This document shows, piece by piece, positions 7,947-15,130 of a stretch of DNA of 35,620 nt. The translations under genes and the position numbers were made by a program. Where the stretch lies: contig RXJP01000081.1 in NCBI GenBank assembly GCA_003963315.1, forward strand, positions 1 to 35,620, given 5' to 3'. Under the pieces are notes generated by a model that saw nothing but the letters and a program-made list of their open reading frames with translations, was not told where the DNA came from and ran no database searches. The stretch comes from Rhodocyclaceae bacterium. Its GTDB lineage: Bacteria > Pseudomonadota > Gammaproteobacteria > Burkholderiales > Rhodocyclaceae. Numbering within the stretch: the first letter of the stretch is position 1; the number at the start of each line of letters is the position of its first letter.

Positions 7947-8852
7947 TTAATCGGGGTCCAAACCCGCTTCGGCCTTGATCCAGGCATTCACTTTGGCGGC
8001 GTCTCCGCCCATGGGGGAGTCCCCGGGGATCAACCAATAAGCGTAGTCCAAGGCCAGGGGCGGGCAGGGCGTGGGTAACACGGCCAGATGCCCGGCAGCC
8101 AATTGATGGCTCAACAAGGAGAGCCGTCCCAGGGCAATGCCTTGGCCGGCCAGCGCGGCATGGATGGCCTGGTCGTACTGGTTGAAGCGGATCATGCCTT
8201 TTGCTTTTACACCGGACCATCCCGCGTGTTCGAACCAGTGCGTCCATTGCAACCAGGGCCGCTGGGGATCGTCGTATTCCAACAGCACCTGTTCGCCCAT
8301 ATCCGATGCCGAGACCGGCTGCGAAGGTTTGAGGGAAGGATGGATCACCGGTGCGACGGACTCCGAGAACAGGCGCAGTGCCCCCGCCGGGGCCGCAGCG
8401 GGAGGGCAGTAGCGGATGGTCAAGTCTATGGTTTCCTTGCCCAGATCAAGGACGCGGTTGAGGGCGCTGACCCGAAGGTCCACCTCCGGATGTTGCTGCT
8501 GGAATCTGCCCAGGCGGGGCAACAGCCAGAGGCTGGTGACGCCGATGCTGGCGTTGATGGTCACCGGTCGATGGCCCTGGCGCACGCTGCCGATGACCGC
8601 CTGGAGCTGACGCAAGGCCCTGTCCGCCTCGCGGAACAGCCGCTCGCCTTCCGCCGTCAAGGCAATGGCGCGGTGTTGGCGCACCAGCAGTTTGCAGCCC
8701 AAGCTCTGCTCCAGCGCAAGAATTTGCCGGCTCACCGCCGATTGGGTGAGGCACAGGTCGTCCGCGGCCAGGGTGATGCTCATGCGCCTCGCCGTGGCGA
8801 CGAAGCCTTTGAGCAAGTCCAGGGAAGGAAGGCTGACGAGGGGATCTGGCAT
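7947..8852 (-). CDS. LysR-type transcriptional regulator (GcvA-like)
   Basis: A 301-residue LysR protein. Residues 10-70 form the winged helix-turn-helix, with LCLTQSAVSRQILALEQSLG as the recognition region and LTAEGERLF closing it. The remainder is the effector-binding domain, resembling the GcvA/AmpR-like branch (motif SLWLLPRLGRFQQQHPEVDL). It is transcribed with the isomerase gene and diverges from the PEP-mutase-family gene at 8948, the classic arrangement for a LysR protein controlling its divergent neighbour. It may control either that neighbour or the oxygenase operon on its own strand; sequence alone does not decide. The ATG at 8852 gives a normal N-terminus (MPDPLVSLPSLDLL). Confidence 0.9.
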   Translation of the reverse strand: MPDPLVSLPSLDLLKGFVATARRMSITLAADDLCLTQSAVSRQILALEQSLGCKLLVRQHRAIALTAEGERLFREADRALRQLQAVIGSVRQGHRPVTINASIGVTSLWLLPRLGRFQQQHPEVDLRVSALNRVLDLGKETIDLTIRYCPPAAAPAGALRLFSESVAPVIHPSLKPSQPVSASDMGEQVLLEYDDPQRPWLQWTHWFEHAGWSGVKAKGMIRFNQYDQAIHAALAGQGIALGRLSLLSHQLAAGHLAVLPTPCPPLALDYAYWLIPGDSPMGGDAAKVNAWIKAEAGLDPD

Positions 8853-8947
8853 TCGAAAAACTCATGTGGGAGATTCGGAAATATTGCTTGAGCCCCTTGT
8901 GTCGAAACCGTTTAATGGATTCCGACCATTCCCAGGGGAAACAAAGC
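8853..8947. promoter_or_regulatory. Divergent control region between LysR and PEP-mutase-family genes
   Basis: A 95-bp gap between two divergent genes. It includes most of an imperfect direct repeat, ATTCGAAAA (8851-8859) and ATTCGGAAA (8873-8881), 22 bp apart. This is where LysR autoregulation and control of the plus-strand gene would be expected. No clear T-N11-A palindrome or sigma-70 promoter could be fixed. Confidence 0.35.
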
Positions 8948-9802
8948 ATGCCACAACTTACAAGTACCGGCCCGCAATGGCGAAAGGCGGAAATATTTCA
9001 TCGTCTTCATCAGGGTCCCTGTTTCATCATGCCCAATCCGTGGGACGCGGGTTCCGCGCGCCTGCTCGCGGGTCTGGGGTTTTCCGCCCTGGCCACTACC
9101 GGAGCGGGCTTCGCCTTCAGCCGGGGACAACAAGACTTCAGCAGCAACCGGGATGACATGCTGTCCCATCTGCGCACGATAGTGGCGGCCACCGAACTGC
9201 CCGTCAGCGCGGACCTGGAAAATGGTTTCGGCCATAGCCCCGAAACGGTGGCCGACGCCATTCTTGCCGCTGCCGGTTGCGGTGTCGTGGGGGCCTCCAT
9301 CGAGGATGCCAGCGGCGAGGCCGACACGCCGATCTACGATCTCGGCCATGCGACGGAACGCATTCGCGCCGCGGCCGAAGCGGCGCGCTCCCGCCCCTTC
9401 AAATTCACCCTCACCGCCCGCGCTGAGAATTACCTCTACGGCCGTCCCGATCTGAAGGACACCATCGCCCGCCTCCAGGCCTACCAGGAGGCCGGGGCTG
9501 ATGTGCTGTTCGCACCGGGCCTGACCCATGGGAACGACATCGCGGCGGTGGTCAGCGCAGTGGACAAGCCCGTCAGCGTCATCATGGGTTTTCAAGGGGC
9601 GCAACTCAGTCAGGGACAATTGGCCGCCCTGGGGGTGAAGCGCATCAGCGTGGGCGGATCCCTGGCCAGGGCCGCCTACGGCGCGCTGCTCCGGGCAGGG
9701 CAGGAAATGAGGCAGCGTGGCACCTTCAATTACGCGGCCGATGCTGTCACCGGCAAGGAAATGAACGCCCTTTTCAGCGGTTTTGCCGCCGACCGTTTCT
9801 GA
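8948..9802 (+). CDS. Isocitrate lyase/PEP mutase family enzyme
   Basis: A 284-residue single-domain TIM-barrel protein of the isocitrate lyase/phosphoenolpyruvate mutase superfamily. Visible hallmarks are MPNPWDAGSARLL near residue 30, the metal-binding PVSADLENGFG and the GASIEDASGE loop. The isocitrate lyase signature KKCGH is absent, so it is not a true isocitrate lyase. Relatives include oxaloacetate decarboxylases, carboxyvinyl-carboxyphosphonate mutases and 2-methylisocitrate lyase-like proteins, and the exact reaction cannot be named. The ATG at 8948 follows AGGGGAAAC; an upstream in-frame ATG at 8915 lacks a ribosome site. It diverges from the LysR gene and its stop overlaps the next gene's start by one base, so it is co-translated with the hydrolase. 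Confidence 0.85.
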   Translation: MPQLTSTGPQWRKAEIFHRLHQGPCFIMPNPWDAGSARLLAGLGFSALATTGAGFAFSRGQQDFSSNRDDMLSHLRTIVAATELPVSADLENGFGHSPETVADAILAAAGCGVVGASIEDASGEADTPIYDLGHATERIRAAAEAARSRPFKFTLTARAENYLYGRPDLKDTIARLQAYQEAGADVLFAPGLTHGNDIAAVVSAVDKPVSVIMGFQGAQLSQGQLAALGVKRISVGGSLARAAYGALLRAGQEMRQRGTFNYAADAVTGKEMNALFSGFAADRF

Positions 9803-10728
9803 TGGACCGGGCCAGCCAGGGGGTCGATCCCCATCCCCTGCTATTGCGCACGGTGGATGGCCTGGCCCTGGCCGCCCATCACTGGCCCGTGGCGCTGGAT
9901 CGGCCCCGGGCCGTGGTGGTGGTCAATCCGGCCACGGCGGTCAAGGCCGCGTACTACCATCGCTTCGCCCGCTTCCTGGCCGGCCACGGCATGGCCGTGC
10001 TGACCTACGACTATCGCGGCATCGGCGATTCCCGTCACGGCAAGCTGCGCCATCACCGCGGCATATCCAAGCTGGATTGGGGGCGCTTTGATTGCGATGC
10101 CGCCCTGGCCTGGGCCAGGGAGAACTATCCCGATGTGCCGCTGCATGTGGTGGCCCACAGTATCGGCGGCCTGCTGGTGGGCCTGGCCCGCAACAACCGC
10201 CACATCGCCCGCTGCCTCACCGTGGGTTCCCAATACGCCTACTGGCCCGATTACGCCAAGGGGCAGCGTCTTGTCATGTGGCTGCGCTGGCACCTGCTGA
10301 TGCCCTTGCTGACGCTGTTGCTGGGCTATTTCCCGGCCCGTCGCCTGGGCTGGCATGAGGACCTGCCCGCTGCCGCCGCCTATGAATGGGCCTTCCGTCC
10401 GGCGCGCCTGGAAAAGGCCTACGGCAGCCGATACGGCGCCGGCGCCCTGGCCCATTTCGACACCATGGCGGGGGACATCCTGGCCCTGGGCATCAGCGAT
10501 GATCCCTTCGGAACTCCCGCCGCCATCCGCCGTCTATTGGACTACTTCCGCCGCAGCCGGCGCATCCAGGCAAGCATCACTCCGGCGTCGGTGGGGGAAG
10601 AGAAGATCGGACATTTCGCTTTTTTCCACGAAAGGTTTCGTCCCACACTGTGGGAAGATGCCCGCCAATGGCTGGCCAGGGGGTGCATCCCCGGTGAGGA
10701 CTACGAAACCCGGCCGCCCGATATCTAA
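9802..10728 (+). CDS. Alpha/beta hydrolase
   Basis: A 308-residue predicted alpha/beta hydrolase. The strand preceding the oxyanion region reads VLTYDYRGIGDS, the nucleophile elbow is VAHSIGG with Ser120, and the likely catalytic histidine is in GHFAFFH near residue 274. It resembles the 'predicted alpha/beta hydrolase' group (COG4757-like), whose substrates are unknown. There is no signal peptide, and a hydrophobic stretch around 158-175 (LLMPLLTLLLGYF) may be a cap helix. Its ATG shares one base with the stop codon of the preceding PEP-mutase-family gene, indicating a two-gene unit perhaps under the divergent LysR protein. Confidence 0.85.
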   Translation: MDRASQGVDPHPLLLRTVDGLALAAHHWPVALDRPRAVVVVNPATAVKAAYYHRFARFLAGHGMAVLTYDYRGIGDSRHGKLRHHRGISKLDWGRFDCDAALAWARENYPDVPLHVVAHSIGGLLVGLARNNRHIARCLTVGSQYAYWPDYAKGQRLVMWLRWHLLMPLLTLLLGYFPARRLGWHEDLPAAAAYEWAFRPARLEKAYGSRYGAGALAHFDTMAGDILALGISDDPFGTPAAIRRLLDYFRRSRRIQASITPASVGEEKIGHFAFFHERFRPTLWEDARQWLARGCIPGEDYETRPPDI

Positions 10729-10753
10729 TACCCCGGAGACATTGCCTCGAACC

Positions 10754-11749
10754 ATGCGGACAGCCGCCCTACTTCTTGCAGCCTGTTTTGCCTTGCTGCT
10801 TTCCGCTTGCGGCACCTCTGTGGTACGCCCGACAGTGGAATCCGCGCCCACCTCGGCGGCGCCTGCCGCCACGGCCAAGAAGCCTGCCGCCAAGCCCGGC
10901 TATACCTTGAAGAAAGGCGGCGGCTTCTATCAGGACGATGGCCCCGGGGACAACCCGCCGGAGGACATGGAGGCGATTCCCGACGCCGTGCCGAAGATGG
11001 AGCCGCTGCACAAGTTCGCCAACAATCCCTACTCGGTGCTGGGCAAGGATTACGTGCCCATGCGCACCCTGGGCGGCTACAAGGCCCAGGGCATCGCCAG
11101 TTGGTACGGCCGCAAGTTCCACGGCCAGAAAACCTCCTCCGGCGAGCCCTACGACATGTACGGCATGACCGCTGCCCATCCCATTCTGCCTATTCCCTCC
11201 TATGCCCGGGTCACCAATCCCGCCAGCGGGAAATCGGTGGTGGTGCGGGTCAATGACCGCGGCCCCTTCCATGCCGACCGCATCATGGATCTTTCCTACA
11301 CCGCGGCCTGGAAGTTGGGCCTGGTGGGCGGCGGTTCCGGACAGGTGATCGTGGAAAGCGTGCTGCCAGGAGATGATCTGCCGGTGTACGCCGCAGCCAA
11401 GCCGCAGCAGGCGGCCCAGGCAGACCCCATCGAGAAACTGGCGCGTATGGACGATGCCGTCGCCAAGTCCGCGCCGCCGCCTTCCCCTGCGCCTGCCGCC
11501 CCATTAGGCGCAGATGGCAAGGGCACCTTCATCCAACTGGGCGCTTTTGGCAATCCCGACAATGCCGAGAGTTTCCGCAGTCATATGGCGCGGGAACTGG
11601 AAGGCTTCGCCGACATGCTGCGTACCGAGGTGGCGGGCAAGCTGCACCGGGTCCAGCTCGGGCCTTTCGCCAGTCGCAGCGAAGCCGAAGCGGCGGTATC
11701 CAAAATCGCCTCGAGCCTGGGGGTGAAGCCGACGATCGTCGTGCGTTAA
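10754..11749 (+). CDS. rlpA: Septal ring lytic transglycosylase RlpA lipoprotein
   Basis: A 331-residue lipoprotein. The N-terminus MRTAALLLAACFALLLSAC gives a signal peptide with lipobox LSAC (Cys19). A Pro/Ala-rich linker leads to the RlpA double-psi beta-barrel (about 110-215), with GIASWYGRKFHGQKTSSGE, the conserved His in TAAH and the conserved Asp in VRVNDRGPFH. A second Ala/Pro linker precedes a C-terminal SPOR domain (GTFIQLGAFGNPDNAESFR to LGPFASRSEAEAA) that binds denuded septal peptidoglycan. RlpA cleaves stem-peptide-free glycan strands during daughter-cell separation. I chose the ATG at 10754 because it gives the signal peptide; the same frame is open upstream to 10355 but overlaps the hydrolase gene. 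It lies 25 bp after the hydrolase. Confidence 0.93.
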   Translation: MRTAALLLAACFALLLSACGTSVVRPTVESAPTSAAPAATAKKPAAKPGYTLKKGGGFYQDDGPGDNPPEDMEAIPDAVPKMEPLHKFANNPYSVLGKDYVPMRTLGGYKAQGIASWYGRKFHGQKTSSGEPYDMYGMTAAHPILPIPSYARVTNPASGKSVVVRVNDRGPFHADRIMDLSYTAAWKLGLVGGGSGQVIVESVLPGDDLPVYAAAKPQQAAQADPIEKLARMDDAVAKSAPPPSPAPAAPLGADGKGTFIQLGAFGNPDNAESFRSHMARELEGFADMLRTEVAGKLHRVQLGPFASRSEAEAAVSKIASSLGVKPTIVVR

Positions 11750-11762
11750 GAGCCTATTGGGG

Positions 11763-11776
11763 CCTGCTTCAGCAGG
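11763..11776. repeat. Short hairpin between convergent rlpA and hypothetical gene
   Basis: CCTGCT-TC-AGCAGG, a 14-bp perfect inverted repeat in the 45-bp gap between two convergent stop codons. It may act as a weak shared terminator, but there is no T-run on either strand. Confidence 0.35.
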
Positions 11777-11794
11777 GTGCTAAGCAGTAGCGCT

Positions 11795-12235
11795 TCAAGC
11801 GGCCTGGTTGCGCAGTGCCAGGACGATATCCGGGTGCTGGGCCAGGATGGCCCTGATCTGCTGCGAGGTTTGGATGCCCACGCCGGCGACGTCAATGTGG
11901 CCGCTGGCGTCCACCGTGATGCGGGCATTCTGGCCGGCGTCGATGCCGGCTTCCCGGAAAAGATTGCCGATCCTCACGGCGAGGGCGGCAGAATCTGTCG
12001 TATCGTTGGCCGCGACTGCCGCCCCGGCGGAAGTCGGTGCGGCATGGGCGGCTTCCATTGCAAGCAATTGGCGACCGGCCTGGGAAATCGTGACGCGGCT
12101 GCTCCCCGTCTGCAAATCCTGATCTGGCGCGGGTTTCGGCGAAGCGACCAGCTTTGGCGCCGCCTCCGCCAGGGGCGGTGCGTATGACGCATGGGAAGAA
12201 TATGCCGAAGCAAAATTGGAAACGGCAAAGCTCAT
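11795..12235 (-). CDS. Hypothetical protein, 146 residues, function not recognised
   Basis: I do not recognise this protein. From the ATG at 12235 it reads MSFAVSNFASAYSSHASYAP, then a low-complexity Ala/Pro-rich middle, then a more ordered C-terminal half with RITVDASGHIDVAGVGIQTS and an ending that mentions no known motif. There is no signal peptide or membrane span. The SSRVTISQAGRQLLAMEAA stretch resembles the short tails of small flagellar or structural proteins, but that is only an impression. Codon use looks normal for the window. The frame is open further upstream to a GTG at 12274 near an AAGGAG, so the start is uncertain. It is convergent with rlpA and divergent from the degP-like gene. 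Confidence 0.6.
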   Translation of the reverse strand: MSFAVSNFASAYSSHASYAPPLAEAAPKLVASPKPAPDQDLQTGSSRVTISQAGRQLLAMEAAHAAPTSAGAAVAANDTTDSAALAVRIGNLFREAGIDAGQNARITVDASGHIDVAGVGIQTSQQIRAILAQHPDIVLALRNQAA

Positions 12236-12345
12236 GGTGGAACGCCGAATAGGATGACAAAACTCCTTCAGCACAATGCGGGCCAGGGAGAAATCAGGTC
12301 CTCGGCGGGAAGAAACAAGTCGTTACAAACCGTTCCCGCCCCGGT

Positions 12346-12374
12346 TGAACCTGTCGCTCTTTTGCCCCTCGAAA
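12346..12374 (+). promoter_or_regulatory. Possible sigma-E-like promoter upstream of the DegP gene
   Basis: TGAACCT (12346-12352) and TCGAAA (12369-12374), separated by 16 bp, loosely match the extracytoplasmic-stress sigma factor pattern GAACTT / TCAAA. They lie 71-99 bp upstream of a DegP-type protease gene that is often under sigma-E control. The match is imperfect and suggestive only. Confidence 0.25.
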
Positions 12375-12444
12375 CAGGCGTTGCCCGCCTTTCCGGCAGG
12401 GGCGACTCCCGGTTCATCTGAGTGCAAAAGACAGGAGATTCCCT

Positions 12445-13896
12445 ATGGACGCACGTTCCTTGAAACGTTCATTGATTGCCGTGGCCGTGATGGCTGCGGT
12501 CAGCGGCGGCTATACCCTGTGGGGGCCTAAAACCATTTCGGAAAGCCACGCGGTGACGGTCGCCCAGAGCGCCCCCGCTATCAGCGCGGCCTTGCCGGAC
12601 TTCACCGCCATCGTGGATCGCTATGGGCCGGCCGTGGTCAATATCAGCACCTCGGGCATGGAGCGGGTACGCCGGGGTAGCCCCTTCCAGGGCATGGACC
12701 CGGACGATCCCTTCTACGAATTCTTCAAGCGTTTCGGCGCGCCCATGCAGCCGCCGGGTGAAAGCGCAGTCCCCACCCATGGCCTGGGCTCCGGCTTCAT
12801 TGTCAGCAGTGATGGTGTCATCCTCACCAACGCCCATGTGGTGGCCGATGCCGAAGACATCGTGGTGAAGCTCACCGACAAGCGGGAGTTCAAGGCCAAG
12901 GTGATCGGCGTGGACAAACCCACCGACGTGGCCGTGCTCAAGATCAGCGCCAAGAATCTGCCCTCGGTGCAGACCGGCGACGCACCCCATGCCCGGGTGG
13001 GGGAATGGGTGCTGGCTATCGGCTCCCCCTTCGGCTTTGAAAACACGGTCACTGCCGGCATCGTTTCGGCCAAGTCCCGCTCCCTGCCCGATGAAGGCTA
13101 CGTGCCCTTCATCCAGACCGATGTCGCGGTGAATCCCGGCAATTCCGGCGGCCCCCTGTTCAACATCCGCGGCGAGGTGATCGGCATCAACTCCCAAATC
13201 TACAGCCGCAGTGGCGGCTACCAGGGGCTTTCCTTCGCTATTCCCATCGACGTGGCGCTCAAGGTCAAGGACCAGCTCCTGTCCAAGGGCAAGGTCACCC
13301 GGGGTCGTCTCGGCGTCACCATCCAGGAAATGAACCAGGCCCTGGCCGAATCCTTCGGCTTGGCCAAGCCCGGCGGCGCCCTGGTCAGTGCCGTGGAGCC
13401 GGGCAGCCCGGCGGACAAGGCCGGACTCCAGACCGGCGATGTCATCCTCAAACTCAACGGCGAGGAAGTGGCCAACTCCGCCGATCTGCCGCCCAAGGTC
13501 GCCGCCCTGGAACCGGGCAGCGCCGCCACATTGGATATCTGGCGCAAGGGCGGCGTGAAGCGGATGGATATCCGTATCGGCGCCAACAGTGATGCGACCC
13601 CGGCGGCCTCCGCCAAGGAAGCCAACCAGGGCGCCAAGCTGGGCTTGTCGGTACGCCCGCTGACCCCGGCGGAAAAACGCGAGTCCGGCATCAACGAAGG
13701 CCTGGTGGTGAACGATGCCACCGGGCCGGCACAGCGGGCTGGCATACAACCCGGCGACGTCCTGCTGTCTTGCAACGGTATCGCCCTGCATAGCGCGGAA
13801 CAATTACGCGATTTGGCGGCCAAGGGTGGCAAGCACCTCGCCATGCTGGTCCAGCGCAATGACGCCAAGCTGTTTGTTGCCGTCAAGCCCGATTGA
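12445..13896 (+). CDS. DegP/HtrA-family periplasmic serine protease with two PDZ domains
   Basis: A 483-residue Do-family protease. The N-terminal hydrophobic segment (about 8-24) is a signal peptide or anchor. The trypsin-like domain has the full triad: His131 in LTNAHVVA, Asp161 in TDVAVLKI and Ser234 in NPGNSGGPLF. Two PDZ domains follow (about 285-375 and 395-480), seen by GRLGVTIQEM, AGLQTGDVILKLNGEEV and AGIQPGDVLLSCNGIAL. It degrades or refolds misfolded envelope proteins; the architecture fits DegP, DegQ or MucD equally well, so no single symbol is given. The ATG at 12445 follows CAGGAGA. A loose sigma-E-like promoter lies upstream. Its stop codon overlaps the next small gene. Confidence 0.93.
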   Translation: MDARSLKRSLIAVAVMAAVSGGYTLWGPKTISESHAVTVAQSAPAISAALPDFTAIVDRYGPAVVNISTSGMERVRRGSPFQGMDPDDPFYEFFKRFGAPMQPPGESAVPTHGLGSGFIVSSDGVILTNAHVVADAEDIVVKLTDKREFKAKVIGVDKPTDVAVLKISAKNLPSVQTGDAPHARVGEWVLAIGSPFGFENTVTAGIVSAKSRSLPDEGYVPFIQTDVAVNPGNSGGPLFNIRGEVIGINSQIYSRSGGYQGLSFAIPIDVALKVKDQLLSKGKVTRGRLGVTIQEMNQALAESFGLAKPGGALVSAVEPGSPADKAGLQTGDVILKLNGEEVANSADLPPKVAALEPGSAATLDIWRKGGVKRMDIRIGANSDATPAASAKEANQGAKLGLSVRPLTPAEKRESGINEGLVVNDATGPAQRAGIQPGDVLLSCNGIALHSAEQLRDLAAKGGKHLAMLVQRNDAKLFVAVKPD

Positions 13897-14243
13897 TGGT
13901 GGGGATGAGCTATTCATCCTCCGGCGGGAGGCGTGGTGGAAAGCAGGAAATCGCATCCGCTGTGTCCTCCCACATTCTCCCCACTTCCGCCACCATGGTG
14001 GGCGTGTGCATGACGGTATTGAGCATCGGCCGCCTGTCCCGGGAAGGCAGCCTTGGGTTGTTCATCGACAAGACCTTGGCTTTCTGCAGCGTACTGTTCC
14101 TCTGCGGCGCCGTGCTTTCCTTCGCCTCCATTCGCAGCCGCCAGGGTGGGCGGCGCTATGAGGAATGGGCCGAGGAGTGTTTCCTCATTGGCTTGGTTGC
14201 CGCGACCCTCAGCGCCGTACTGATCGCTTTTGCTCTAGGCTAA
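13896..14243 (+). CDS. Small integral membrane protein, unknown function
   Basis: A protein of about 115 residues with three probable membrane helices: ATMVGVCMTVLSIG, LAFCSVLFLCGAVLSFASI and CFLIGLVAATLSAVLIAFALG. The ILPTSATMVGVCMTVLSI segment occurs in small uncharacterised membrane proteins of proteobacteria as I remember them; no function is known. The ATG at 13896 overlaps the stop of the protease gene by one base and no ribosome site is evident, so translation is probably coupled. An in-frame TTG at 13893 and ATG at 13905 are alternative starts. It lies just before the dehalogenase-like gene, which has its own strong ribosome site. Confidence 0.7.
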   Translation: MVGMSYSSSGGRRGGKQEIASAVSSHILPTSATMVGVCMTVLSIGRLSREGSLGLFIDKTLAFCSVLFLCGAVLSFASIRSRQGGRRYEEWAEECFLIGLVAATLSAVLIAFALG

Positions 14244-14273
14244 GATAATTGGGAGACTGAGGAGGAGAACGTC

Positions 14274-14951
14274 ATGACCGGACGATTGCAGGGGAAACGT
14301 ATTCTGCTGACGCAAAGCAAGGATTTCATGGGCCCTGTACTGCATCAGGTGTTCGTGGAGCAAGGGGCGGAGGTGATTGCCGATGACCAACCCTTGCTCG
14401 ACCCGGATCGCCCCCGGCGCTTGGTGGAACAAGCCGGGCAGGTGGACGTGCTGGTGGCCAATCTGGCCATCCCTGCACCGCGCAATCCTGCCACCGAGGT
14501 GAGCGACGAGGAATGGGCTTCCGTTTTCGATCACTTGGTGACCCCCCTACCCCGCCTGGCGCGGGCCGTGCTGCCGCAGATGCTGGCACGGGGCGCAGGG
14601 AAGATACTGGTCATGGGCTCCGCCAGCGCCCTGCGCGGGCGCAAGAACGTGTCCACCTACAGCGCCGCCCGGGGCGCGCAATTGGCCTGGGTCAAGAACG
14701 TCGGCATCGAAGTGGCGGATCGCGGCGTGCAGGTCAATGCCATCGCCCAGAATTTCGTGGACAACCCGACGTATTTCCCGCCCTCGCTCCAGGCCGACCC
14801 GGCCTTTCAGCAACGGTTGAAGCAGGATGTGCCCATCGGCCGCCTGGCGACGCCCATGGAAGACGCCATGTTCGCTGTCTTTCTCTGTAGCGACGAATGC
14901 AATTTCTTGGTGGGCCAGGCCTTCCCTTTCAGCGGCGGTTGGGCGGTGTAA
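14274..14951 (+). CDS. Candidate halohydrin dehalogenase (SDR-fold, non-oxidoreductase)
   Basis: A 225-residue protein with the short-chain dehydrogenase fold but without its cofactor and catalytic signatures. Instead of TGxxxGIG it has T13-x4-F18-x-G20 (LLTQSKDFMG), and instead of Tyr-x3-Lys it has Ser116-x12-Tyr129-x3-Arg133 (GSAS...STYSAAR). These two motifs are the published diagnostic pair for halohydrin dehalogenases, which eject halide from vicinal haloalcohols to make epoxides and catalyse the reverse opening by nucleophiles without NAD(P)H. The loop NFVDNPTYFPP (160-170) falls where the halide pocket lies in that family. Length is slightly under the usual 225-255. The ATG follows a strong GAGGAGGAG. 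No other dehalogenation gene is adjacent, so the natural substrate is unclear; a degenerate SDR of other function remains possible. Confidence 0.75.
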   Translation: MTGRLQGKRILLTQSKDFMGPVLHQVFVEQGAEVIADDQPLLDPDRPRRLVEQAGQVDVLVANLAIPAPRNPATEVSDEEWASVFDHLVTPLPRLARAVLPQMLARGAGKILVMGSASALRGRKNVSTYSAARGAQLAWVKNVGIEVADRGVQVNAIAQNFVDNPTYFPPSLQADPAFQQRLKQDVPIGRLATPMEDAMFAVFLCSDECNFLVGQAFPFSGGWAV

Positions 14952-15028
14952 AGCGGGTGCTCCCCGTCTCGCGGTGGGGCGGAGCTGCGTAACAAGCCGT
15001 CCGTTCCAGCGTCACCACCTTTGAATTC

Positions 15029-15109
15029 TCCCGTGTCGGGATAGTGACGCAAAGGCTACAATTAGTCGATATCCCCTCTACGACTAAAGTATAGAAACTC
15101 AAGTGAGTT
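15029..15109. promoter_or_regulatory. Cluster of inverted repeats upstream of the histidine kinase
   Basis: Three perfect inverted repeats fill the region before the kinase gene: TCCCG-TGT-CGGGA (15029-15041), TTAGTCG-(12 nt)-CGACTAA (15062-15087) and AACTCA-AG-TGAGTT (15096-15109). They are the likely promoter and operator area of the two-component operon; the last lies about 20 bp before the start codon. Which, if any, binds the cognate regulator is unknown. Confidence 0.4.
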
Positions 15110-15130
15110 AGGCGGTTGTGGCGCCTCCCC

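Noticed and set aside
8948-9802. True isocitrate lyase of the glyoxylate cycle
   Set aside because: The protein is only 284 residues and lacks the KKCGH signature; it belongs to the smaller PEP mutase-like branch.
10355-10753. Possible longer N-terminus for RlpA
   Set aside because: The extension overlaps the hydrolase gene in another frame and would bury the lipoprotein signal; ATG at 10754 gives a perfect signal peptide and lipobox.
12469-13803. Long minus-strand frame opposite the DegP gene
   Set aside because: Low-complexity His/Gly/Asp-rich antisense translation; the plus strand has a full catalytic triad and PDZ domains.
14274-14951. Ordinary short-chain dehydrogenase annotation
   Set aside because: Neither the glycine-rich cofactor motif nor the Tyr-x3-Lys pair is present, while both halohydrin dehalogenase motifs are.
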